A stretch of DNA of 8,513 nucleotides from Bacteroidales bacterium (GTDB lineage: Bacteria; Bacteroidota; Bacteroidia; Bacteroidales; ML635J-15), in NCBI GenBank assembly GCA_028697515.1, contig JAQVEY010000081.1, positions 1-8,513 on the forward strand. The letters run 5' to 3'. Below the pieces are notes generated by a model, which worked only from the letters and a program-made list of their open reading frames with translations, had not been told where the DNA came from and ran no database searches. This document shows, in pieces, positions 1-6,105 of this stretch. Numbering within the stretch: the first letter of the stretch is position 1; each line of letters begins with the position of its first letter. Position numbers and translations under genes: made by a program.

Positions 1-534
1 AACAAACAGATTTTTGCAATGTTGGTTACAGTTTTAGGAATTGCATTAGTCTTGCTTGGAAGAAGAAAAATCAATTCTTCGAGTAAGACATGCAAAACCT
101 CTGTTACCGTTATAGGTTTATTACTTGCATTAGGAGGTGCATTTGGACAAGCTGGTGGACTTGTATTAAGTAAAAAGGGAATGGGCAATTATGATGCATT
201 TGCTGCAAGTCAGATACGAATTATTGCAGGGGTAATAGGATATGTAATAATCATAAGTTTTGCGGGTTTATGGCGAAAGACTTTTACAGGCATTAAAAAT
301 GTTTCCGCAATGAAGGCTGTGTCTTTAGGCTCTTTTGTGGGCCCATTTCTTGGTGTTTCATTATCTTTATTGGCAATTAAATATACAACTACAGGAATAG
401 CAGCAACACTTACTTCACTTGCTCCGGTAATTATTATTTTACCTTCTGTATTGATTAACAAAGAGAAGGTTGGGTTTTTAGAAGTTCTTGGAGCAGTTAT
501 ATCAATTGTTGGTGTTGCGATGTTTTTTCTATAA
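1..534 (+). CDS. EamA/DMT-family transporter, 3' part only
   Basis: This is the C-terminal part of an inner-membrane drug/metabolite transporter of the EamA type. The frame is open from base 1, so the gene starts outside the window; the ATG at 19 is internal. The visible 177 residues begin in the last helix of the first EamA repeat (ending GIALVLLGRRK). A short basic/serine linker follows, then a complete second EamA repeat of about five hydrophobic helices. Typical features are the GGAFGQAGGLV stretch, the helix pair around a conserved glycine/proline run (GSFVGPFLGVSLS) and the TSLAPVIIILPSVLINKEK segment near the end. Proteins of this family export or import small metabolites, but the substrate cannot be deduced. 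The stop TAA lies 17 bp from the stop of the convergent TonB gene, and no clear terminator hairpin fits in the gap. Confidence 0.88.
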   Translation, partial: NKQIFAMLVTVLGIALVLLGRRKINSSSKTCKTSVTVIGLLLALGGAFGQAGGLVLSKKGMGNYDAFAASQIRIIAGVIGYVIIISFAGLWRKTFTGIKNVSAMKAVSLGSFVGPFLGVSLSLLAIKYTTTGIAATLTSLAPVIIILPSVLINKEKVGFLEVLGAVISIVGVAMFFL

Positions 535-551
535 CTAGTTTTATTCTTTAA

Positions 552-1241
552 TTAGTTACTTAAAACAAACTTTATTGGAATTATATATGACACTGGAACA
601 GATTTCCCTCTTTGCTTTCCAGGAGTCCAAGCCGGAAGGCTTGATACAACCCTTAAAGCTTCTTCATCCAGATATTTATCTACGCCCTTAACAACACTGA
701 CATTTGTTACAATTCCATCAGCTCCAATGACAAATTGTACAAAAACCTTTCCTTGTATTCCGTTTTCTCTGCATATTTCAGGATATTTAGTATGGTCACT
801 AATGAATTTTAGCAAACCGGCTTCTCCCCCAGGGAAAGCAGGCTTTACTTCAACTTTTACCCAGTCAATTATTTCAACAGGGTCTTCAGGAATATCTTCA
901 GGAATGTAAGGTGTTATTATTATTGGTGATACGGGACCAACAGGATCTGTAATAAAATCGTCTGGGTCATCGTCAGTTTTCTTATCGGTAATTAATAGTG
1001 TCTCTGGTATAACTGAAGGTGGAGGAGGAACAACAACAGGAGGAGGTGTTTGAATAGTAATTTGAATATCTTCATCAAAAGATAAAGTTTTAGTTAGATT
1101 GCCAAGATCAGATTTTGAGTAATCTTCAGAAGACCATTCAAAGGCAGCAAGACATATGCCAAGTGAAAGAATTAAACCTATTTCTAAGAAGATTATTCTT
1201 TTCTTTTCGAGATTAGCCTGAGGTGATTTTTTAGTTTTCAT
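552..1241 (-). CDS. TonB-family energy transducer
   Basis: This 229-residue protein has the standard TonB layout. It has a short basic cytoplasmic N-terminus, one membrane anchor (about residues 14-34) and a periplasmic linker with proline runs (residues 66-75, PPPVVVPPPP) followed by acidic and proline-rich sequence. A C-terminal TonB domain (about 134-227) contains PAFPGGEAGLLKFI, a YP dipeptide, GKVFVQFVIGADGIV, and LPAWTPGKQRGKSVPVSY. TonB passes energy from the ExbB-ExbD proton channel to outer-membrane TonB-dependent receptors. The PGGE...KFI...YP form of the domain is typical of Bacteroidota. No exbB, exbD or receptor gene is nearby, so its receptor partner is unknown; Bacteroidota usually carry several TonB paralogues. 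The start ATG is preceded by an AT-rich region without a Shine-Dalgarno sequence. I see no convincing promoter in the 153 bp upstream. Confidence 0.92.
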   Translation of the reverse strand: MKTKKSPQANLEKKRIIFLEIGLILSLGICLAAFEWSSEDYSKSDLGNLTKTLSFDEDIQITIQTPPPVVVPPPPSVIPETLLITDKKTDDDPDDFITDPVGPVSPIIITPYIPEDIPEDPVEIIDWVKVEVKPAFPGGEAGLLKFISDHTKYPEICRENGIQGKVFVQFVIGADGIVTNVSVVKGVDKYLDEEALRVVSSLPAWTPGKQRGKSVPVSYIIPIKFVLSN

Positions 1242-1372
1242 GTCTGTACTTTTTAGTTTGTTTTCAATGAGATTCTAACTGGGATATGATTCCATAATTA
1301 CACTCATTAATAATAAAACGTAAAAAGTTTAAAATATAATATGTATAGAATATTTGATTTTTGCTCATGTAC

Positions 1373-1396
1373 AGATAAAAGAGGGATATTTTATCT
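1373..1396 (-). terminator. weak AT hairpin at the end of the AhpD-like gene
   Basis: A perfect 8-bp inverted repeat (AGATAAAA at 1373-1380, TTTTATCT at 1389-1396) with an 8-base loop overlaps the stop codon of the AhpD-like gene. It could slow or stop transcription of the miaB/AhpD-like unit before tonB. The stem has a single G:C pair and no long U tract follows, so a terminator role is only a guess. Confidence 0.25.
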
Positions 1397-1739
1397 ATTC
1401 TTCAGCAGATAATTCTTCCCAATATTCTAGAGCTCTTCGTGTATGGGGAATTACAATCGTGCCTCCCACAACATTAGCAACACCGAAAATGTCTAAAATT
1501 TCTTCAGTCGTTACTCCAAGTTTATAACAGGTTTCGAGATGATATTTTACACAATCGTCACACCTTAAGACCATTGAAGCTACCAAGCCAAGCATTTCTT
1601 TTGTTTTAGAATCTAATGCAGAGTCTTGATATGTCAAAGTATCAAGCGCGTAAAGTCTTTTAATTACTTTATTATTTGTATTCAAAAGCTTTTCATTCAT
1701 TTTAGAACGGTAATTGCGAAATTCTTGTAATTTACTCAT
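1395..1739 (-). CDS. AhpD-like carboxymuconolactone decarboxylase family protein
   Basis: This 114-residue protein belongs to the CMD/AhpD fold family. It carries the CxxCxxxH motif (C60, C63, H67, in RCDDCVKYH) and a glutamate 12 residues before the first cysteine (E48). This spacing matches the four catalytic positions known in mycobacterial AhpD (E118, C130, C133, H137). Together they suggest a thiol-dependent peroxidase or disulfide reductase rather than the decarboxylase the family is named after; this is inferred from the residues alone. The C-terminal part (GVANVVGGTIVIPHTRRALEYWEEL) is the usual helix of the family. It is encoded 9 bp downstream of miaB and is probably cotranscribed with it. 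No AhpC gene is in view, so the electron donor and substrate are unknown. Confidence 0.88.
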   Translation of the reverse strand: MSKLQEFRNYRSKMNEKLLNTNNKVIKRLYALDTLTYQDSALDSKTKEMLGLVASMVLRCDDCVKYHLETCYKLGVTTEEILDIFGVANVVGGTIVIPHTRRALEYWEELSAEE

Positions 1740-1748
1740 AAGCTATTT

Positions 1749-3092
1749 TTATGAATTAATAATATCTCCTTTTAATGTAGCAGAGCTTGCTTCTTTAATT
1801 TTAACCATGACCGTATCTCCTCGTTTTTTATTCAAGCATGGAAATACTACTACTTTGTTTTGTTCTGTACGTCCAAATAGCATATTATCAGAACGTTTTG
1901 AAAACCCTTCAACCAGCACTTCAAATGTTTTTCCGATATCAGCTTTGTTCTTTTTTAGTGAAATTTTATTTTGAAGATGTATCATTCTATTCAATCTTTC
2001 TTTTTTTACATCTTCAGGCACATCATCACAAAGGCTTTTTGCTGCAAATGTTCCAGGTCTTTCAGAATATTTAAACATATAAGCCATATCATAGCAAACA
2101 TCCTCCATAAGGTTTAATGTTTGTTGGAAATCATCTTCTGTTTCACCCGAAAATCCACAAAAGATATCACTCGAAAGCCCGATATCAGGAATCTTTGACT
2201 TTATAACATTTATACGATTTAGATACCATTCACGAGTGTATTTCCTATTCATCCTTTCAAGAATTTTATTACTTCCCGATTGTACAGGCAAATGAATATG
2301 ATTACAAATGTTCTTATTCCTAGCAATTACATCAATTAGTTCATCGGACAAATCTTTAGGGTGCGAGGTCGTAAAACGTATTCTTATCTCAGGAGCAGTT
2401 ATAGCAACCATTTCTATTAGAGAAGGAAAATTTACCTTGTTTTTATTGTCTTCAAAATAATACGAATTCACGTTTTGTCCTAATAGGGTTAATTCCTTAA
2501 AATTATTTTGTTTTAGTTTTTTAACCTCGGAAATTATATCATTATAGTCTGCGCTACGTTCACGCCCTCTTGTATAGGGCACAATGCAATAAGAACAGAA
2601 ATTGTCGCATCCCCTTGTGATAGCAATGAACCCTGATATGTCTTCATTAGATTGTTTTTTTTGTGTAATTCCAGAATATGTTTCTTTAATATTAAAATCC
2701 GTATTGCAATATTTTTTGTTTAAATAAGAGTTATTAATAAGTTCTGGCAAATCACGATATGCATCTGGCCCTGCAACAAAATCAACTACTGGATGTTCTA
2801 GCATTTTTACACCAATTCTTTGTGCCATACACCCAATAATACCAACCACAATATTTTTATTTTTTCGTTTAATGCTTTTGATAAAATCCAAACGATTCCA
2901 TATTTTTTTTTCCGCATTCTCTCTTACTGAACAGGTGTTAATGATTATTACATCTGCTCCGTCAATAGTTAAAGCAATTTCGTAATCATTTAAATCCATA
3001 ATTCCAGCAACAGTTTCGGAATCTGCAACATTCATCTGACATCCGTAGGTCTCGATATAAATTTTATTATTCACTACCAATGATTTGTTCAT
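1749..3092 (-). CDS. miaB: tRNA-2-methylthio-N6-dimethylallyladenosine synthase MiaB
   Basis: MiaB is a radical SAM methylthiotransferase that converts i6A37 to ms2i6A37 in tRNAs reading codons that begin with U, improving decoding. The 447-residue protein shows all three domains. The N-terminal UPF0004 domain has its three cluster cysteines (C18 in YGCQMN, C54 in NTCSVRENA, C88 in GCMAQR). The radical SAM core has CxxxCxxC at C162, C166, C169 (RGCDNFCSYCIVPYTRGRERS), followed by LLGQNVNSY and the HLPVQSGS segment. A C-terminal TRAM domain (about 383-446) contains GRTEQNKVVVFP. The full-length motif set separates it from MtaB and RimO. The ATG at 3092 is chosen because the conserved region starts soon after it. 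miaB lies behind the terminator of the ribosomal operon, so it is probably a separate unit that continues into the AhpD-like gene. Confidence 0.97.
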   Translation of the reverse strand: MNKSLVVNNKIYIETYGCQMNVADSETVAGIMDLNDYEIALTIDGADVIIINTCSVRENAEKKIWNRLDFIKSIKRKNKNIVVGIIGCMAQRIGVKMLEHPVVDFVAGPDAYRDLPELINNSYLNKKYCNTDFNIKETYSGITQKKQSNEDISGFIAITRGCDNFCSYCIVPYTRGRERSADYNDIISEVKKLKQNNFKELTLLGQNVNSYYFEDNKNKVNFPSLIEMVAITAPEIRIRFTTSHPKDLSDELIDVIARNKNICNHIHLPVQSGSNKILERMNRKYTREWYLNRINVIKSKIPDIGLSSDIFCGFSGETEDDFQQTLNLMEDVCYDMAYMFKYSERPGTFAAKSLCDDVPEDVKKERLNRMIHLQNKISLKKNKADIGKTFEVLVEGFSKRSDNMLFGRTEQNKVVVFPCLNKKRGDTVMVKIKEASSATLKGDIINS

Positions 3093-3136
3093 GCAAAAAT
3101 AGTATTTTGAAAATGGAATCTTGAAATTATATAAAT

Positions 3137-3166
3137 AAAAAAGCTGTCTTTTTAGACAGCTTTTTT
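3137..3166 (-). terminator. Rho-independent terminator of the rplM-rpsI-rpsB-tsf operon
   Basis: A 13-bp perfect stem (A6 then GCTGTCT, and AGACAGC then T6) closes a TTTT loop 18 bp past the tsf stop codon. On the minus strand the stem ends in a T run, as expected for an intrinsic terminator. The structure is symmetrical, so it could also stop transcription from the other strand. It separates tsf from miaB. Confidence 0.9.
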
Positions 3167-3184
3167 ATTATATTTAAATTAGTT

Positions 3185-4012
3185 TTAATTTGATAGTCCG
3201 TATCTCTTAAATGAAATTACAGTAAGTTCTTTATCAGTTCTTTGTAAATATTCTTTCACAGAAATTTTACCTTCCTGAACAAATTCTTGATTTAAAAGTG
3301 TTGATTCTTTAAAGAATTTCTGAAGCTTTCCTTGAGCGATTTTATCAAGTAATTCTTCTGCTTTTCCTTCAAGACGTGCTTGTTCACGGCCAATTTCTAG
3401 CTCTTTATCAATAACAGATTGTGGAACAGAGTCTTTATCAATAGAAACAGGATTCATCGCTGCAATCTGCATTGCGACATTAAATCCTATTGATGAATCA
3501 ACAACTTTGTTAAGTCCAACTAAAGTTGCTAATTTATTACCCATGTGAATATATGAACTAACAAGCGGAGCTTCAACTTTATCATAATAAGCCAATTCCA
3601 TTTTTTCACCTGTTACTCCGCTTCTTTCCGAGATAAGATCAGCGATAGTTATACCATTTATTTTGCATAATTTCAGTGAGTCTATATTTGCTGGTAATTC
3701 ATCTGCAGCAACATCAAGAATTGATTTTGCTAGTGAAACAAAATCTTCATTTTTAGCAACGAAATCTGTTTCACAATTTACAGCGATTATCACTCCGATA
3801 CTATTATTTTTGATTGTTTTAGCTAAAACTGCACCTTCGGTTGCGTCTCTGTCAGCTCTTTTGTTTGCTATTGCAAGACCTCTTTCGCGGATTAATTCTT
3901 TTGCTCTTTCAAAATCACCATCAGCTTCAACTAAAGCTTTCTTGCAATCCATCATTCCGGCACCGGTCATTTGTCTTAATTTGCTAACATCAGCTGCTGT
4001 TATATTTGCCAT
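3185..4012 (-). CDS. tsf: Elongation factor Ts
   Basis: EF-Ts is the cytoplasmic guanine nucleotide exchange factor that recycles EF-Tu from GDP to GTP. The 275-residue length is normal. Residues 1-40 form the UBA-like N-terminal domain, with the signature LRQMTGAGMMDCKKAL and then A...D...A...LR(E)RG. The TDFV motif at 82-85, which contacts EF-Tu, is intact (NCETDFVAKNEDF). The dimerisation domain follows and includes the MQIAAMNP segment. The start ATG at 4012 lies 24 bp downstream of the rpsB stop, so rpsB and tsf are cotranscribed in the order conserved across bacteria. It is the last gene of the operon, with a terminator just after it. Confidence 0.98.
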   Translation of the reverse strand: MANITAADVSKLRQMTGAGMMDCKKALVEADGDFERAKELIRERGLAIANKRADRDATEGAVLAKTIKNNSIGVIIAVNCETDFVAKNEDFVSLAKSILDVAADELPANIDSLKLCKINGITIADLISERSGVTGEKMELAYYDKVEAPLVSSYIHMGNKLATLVGLNKVVDSSIGFNVAMQIAAMNPVSIDKDSVPQSVIDKELEIGREQARLEGKAEELLDKIAQGKLQKFFKESTLLNQEFVQEGKISVKEYLQRTDKELTVISFKRYGLSN

Positions 4013-4036
4013 TACATTAAATTTAAAAATTAATAA

Positions 4037-4885
4037 TTATTCGTCATCTTCATCATCTGAGATATCAACGCTCTTAACACTAGGTTTTATAAGCTCTTTT
4101 TTAGCTCTAGTTCTAGTACGCATTGATTTTTTCTTTTCATCTACTTCAACATTTTCATCGTTTTCATCAGAAGCTTTGACATTATTCTCTTTTTCAACAC
4201 TTCTTTCACTCAATCCTTCTTTTATTGCTTGACACATCAAACTTACAACTAATTGAATAGATTTTGAAGCATCGTCATTTGCTGGAATTGGAAAGTCAAT
4301 AGGCTTCGGATCAGAATTAGTATCTACCATTGCAAATACTGGAATACCAAGCCTAAGAGCTTCATGTACTGCAATTTTTTCTTTTAAAACATCAACAACA
4401 AATAATGCAGCCGGTAATCTCGACAAGTCAGAAATAGAACCTAAGTTCTTTTCTAATTTAGCTCTCTGACGAGTAACCTGTAGTCTTTCACGTTTTGATA
4501 GTGTTTCAAAAGTTCCATCAGTATGCATTTTGTCTATAGAAGACATTTTTTTAACTGCTTTTCGAATAGTTGGAAAATTTGTAAGCATTCCACCAGGCCA
4601 ACGTTCAGTAACATAAGGCATGTTGATTTTACTTACTTCTTCAGCAACAATATCTTTTGCTTGCTTTTTTGTTGCAACAAAAAGTACTTTTCTTCCTGAT
4701 TTTGCAATGTTTTTCATAGCATTTGCAGCTTCATCAATTTTAATGGCTGTTTTATGCAAATCAATAATGTGAATACCATTACGTTCCATAAAAATGTATG
4801 GAGCCATAGATGGATTCCATTTACGCTTCAAGTGTCCAAAATGAACACCAGCGTCAAGTAATTGTTCAAAACTTACTATTGGCAT
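4037..4885 (-). CDS. rpsB: 30S ribosomal protein S2
   Basis: S2 is a late-assembling protein of the 30S subunit that is needed for S1 binding. I place the start at the ATG at 4885, giving 282 residues (MPIVSFEQLLDAGVHFGHLK), because Bacteroidota S2 proteins begin at this point. An in-frame ATG 36 bp further upstream would add 12 unrelated residues. Family motifs include AGVHFGHLKRKWNPSMAPY, RNGIHIIDLHKT, VTERWPGGMLTNFPTI and the second S2 signature around VDTNSDPKPIDFPIPANDDA. After about residue 228 there is a roughly 50-residue low-complexity tail, first acidic, then basic (RTRTRAKK), then ending in an acidic run (DDEDDE). No Shine-Dalgarno sequence is present; the leader just before the start is A-rich. 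A foldable element lies in the 110-bp gap upstream. Confidence 0.97.
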   Translation of the reverse strand: MPIVSFEQLLDAGVHFGHLKRKWNPSMAPYIFMERNGIHIIDLHKTAIKIDEAANAMKNIAKSGRKVLFVATKKQAKDIVAEEVSKINMPYVTERWPGGMLTNFPTIRKAVKKMSSIDKMHTDGTFETLSKRERLQVTRQRAKLEKNLGSISDLSRLPAALFVVDVLKEKIAVHEALRLGIPVFAMVDTNSDPKPIDFPIPANDDASKSIQLVVSLMCQAIKEGLSERSVEKENNVKASDENDENVEVDEKKKSMRTRTRAKKELIKPSVKSVDISDDEDDE

Positions 4886-4921
4886 TTTTTTAATTTTTAA
4901 GTTTACATTCTGTAGTAACAA

Positions 4922-4958
4922 TTGCTCGGTAGAATTTAATAAAAATTAATCCGAGTAA
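4922..4958 (-). promoter_or_regulatory. candidate structured leader of rpsB (rpsI-rpsB gap)
   Basis: Read on the minus strand, CTCGG (4951-4955) can pair with CCGAG (4925-4929). The flanking TT/AA pairs extend this stem past an A-C mismatch. Inside it, TTAAT and ATTAA can form an upper 5-bp stem with a TTTT loop. This is the only GC-containing structure in a 110-bp AT-rich gap just ahead of rpsB. No terminator-type U tract follows and no TAnnTTTG promoter is visible here. In E. coli, S2 represses its own rpsB-tsf message through the rpsB leader, so an autoregulatory site is a reasonable guess, but that is inference only. Confidence 0.35.
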
Positions 4959-4995
4959 TTTAGATACTAAACTTGATTTATACTCACTAAAAGGA

Positions 4996-5382
4996 TTAAC
5001 GTTTACTGAACTGGAATCTTTTACGAGCTTTCTTTTGTCCAGGTTTTTTGCGTTCAACAACTCTTGGATCACGAGTAAGAAATCCCATAGGTTTTAGGCT
5101 GGCACGGTATTCTGCGTCAACTTTTAACAAAGCCCTTGAAATACCTAGTCTTAAAGCTTCTGCCTGACCTTTTATACCACCACCGTTAATGTTCGCTTTA
5201 ACATCGTAACAATCAATTTTGTCAAGTGTTAAAAACGGTTGCTTTACAACGTATTGTAATTGCATTAACGGGAAATATTCTTCCAGTTTTTTATCATTAA
5301 TTGAAAAATTCCCTTTGCCTTCGCTAAGATAAACTCTTGCTATGGCAGCTTTTCTACGTCCTATTGCATTAAAAACTTCCAT
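4996..5382 (-). CDS. rpsI: 30S ribosomal protein S9
   Basis: S9 is a small-subunit head protein whose C-terminal tail reaches the P-site tRNA. The 128-residue length is normal. It starts MEVFNAIGRRKAAIARVYL, has the family signature GGGIKGQAEALRLGISRAL (residues 67-85), and contains LTRDPRVVERKKPGQKKARK. It ends with the near-universal FSKR tail, so the gene is intact at its 3' end. It starts 5 bp after the rplM stop, consistent with tight cotranscription and the conserved L13-S9 pairing. No Shine-Dalgarno sequence is visible ahead of the ATG. Confidence 0.98.
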   Translation of the reverse strand: MEVFNAIGRRKAAIARVYLSEGKGNFSINDKKLEEYFPLMQLQYVVKQPFLTLDKIDCYDVKANINGGGIKGQAEALRLGISRALLKVDAEYRASLKPMGFLTRDPRVVERKKPGQKKARKRFQFSKR

Positions 5383-5387
5383 AATGC

Positions 5388-5843
5388 TTATTTAATTGTA
5401 TTTAAGTCCAACTTTGCTGGCTTCTGAGCTTCTTGCTTGTGCTCATTTCCAACGTAAATATATAAATTTCTAAATAACTGATCACCTAAACTATTTTTAG
5501 GCAACATTCCTTTGATAGCTTTTTCTAAAACTCTTTCCGGATTATTTTCTAACATTTTTTTAATCGGAATAGTTTTCTGACCACCAGGATAACCAGAATG
5601 ACTTATATAAACCTTATCATTAAGTTTATTACCTGTAAGCTGAATCTTTTCTGCGTTAATTATTATAACATTATCGCCACAATCAACGTGAGGAGTGTAG
5701 TCAGTTTTGTGTTTCCCGCGAAGAACAAGAGCTACTTTTGCAGCCAATCGTCCGAGAATTTCACCTTCAGCATCTACAACAAACCATTGTTTGTTGACGG
5801 TTTCCCTATTTGCTGATATCGTTTTGTACTTCAATGTTTTCAC
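5388..5843 (-). CDS. rplM: 50S ribosomal protein L13, GTG start
   Basis: L13 is an early-assembling protein of the 50S subunit. The 151-residue product matches the Bacteroidota form: [14 protein letters not shown] at the N-terminus, then [41 protein letters not shown], the SGYPGGQK segment, GMLPKNSLG and a C-terminal EHKQEAQKP. The start is GTG (5841-5843). An in-frame stop lies three codons upstream and no ATG fits the conserved N-terminus, so GTG is the best choice. It is the first gene of the operon and has a recognisable promoter about 65-90 bp upstream. In E. coli L13 represses the rplM-rpsI message, so the leader here could have a similar job; this is not shown by the sequence. Confidence 0.97.
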   Translation of the reverse strand: MKTLKYKTISANRETVNKQWFVVDAEGEILGRLAAKVALVLRGKHKTDYTPHVDCGDNVIIINAEKIQLTGNKLNDKVYISHSGYPGGQKTIPIKKMLENNPERVLEKAIKGMLPKNSLGDQLFRNLYIYVGNEHKQEAQKPAKLDLNTIK

Positions 5844-5906
5844 TACTAATTAAATTTAATAAATAATAAAATATTTACTCCATAGGCTGGATGACCAAAC
5901 GGACTG

Positions 5907-5935
5907 CAAAAATAATATATTTTTCTTTATCACAA
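5907..5935 (-). promoter_or_regulatory. Bacteroidota-type promoter of the rplM operon
   Basis: On the minus strand, a perfect TAnnTTTG -7 element (TATTTTTG, 5914-5907) is preceded by TTG (5935-5933) with 18 bases between. This fits the -33/-7 pattern known for the Bacteroidota primary sigma factor. The expected transcription start is near 5900-5904, giving a leader of roughly 55-60 bases before the rplM GTG. Confidence 0.7.
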
Positions 5936-5938
5936 TAT

Positions 5939-6034
5939 TTTTTCAACAATTAATTTGCATTTATGTTAAAACTGTTAAAATATTGTATTATCAAAGCTTA
6001 CATTAAATTGCATTTTTACATAATTGTTGAAAAA
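5939..6034. repeat. 14-bp perfect inverted repeat bracketing 96 bp
   Basis: TTTTTCAACAATTA at 5939-5952 is repeated as its exact reverse complement at 6021-6034. The arms lie in the gap between the radical SAM gene and the rplM operon, and the left arm sits 4 bp from the -33 element of the rplM promoter. Just inside the left arm and just before the right arm are similar direct copies of TTGCATTT. The segment could be a pair of regulator binding sites, a long AT hairpin or a small mobile remnant. No function can be assigned. Confidence 0.55.
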
Positions 6035-6105
6035 TGAGGTTTTATTTATAGGACATAAAAAAAATTAACTCTATTACAGAATAAAAAAAATCTATTTTTA
6101 ATTGC

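Noticed and set aside
3091..3100. TATTTTTG -7-like box on the minus strand immediately before the miaB ATG
   Set aside because: It would place the transcript start inside the start codon and no TTG box lies at the right distance upstream. The next Met is within the conserved GCQMN motif, so the gene cannot start later. Probably a chance match in AT-rich sequence.
3663..4232. 189-codon open frame on the plus strand opposite tsf and rpsB
   Set aside because: It is antisense to two clearly conserved genes across their junction, has serine/leucine-rich low-complexity sequence and resembles no family. It is a shadow of the coding strand.
4886..4921. Upstream ATG at 4921 as the start of rpsB
   Set aside because: It adds 12 residues that do not belong to S2; family members begin at the Met at 4885, and the region between looks like a normal AT-rich leader.
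4890..5072. 60-codon minus-strand frame overlapping the end of rpsI
   Set aside because: It overlaps the intact S9 C-terminus in another frame, crosses the hairpin region and resembles nothing known.
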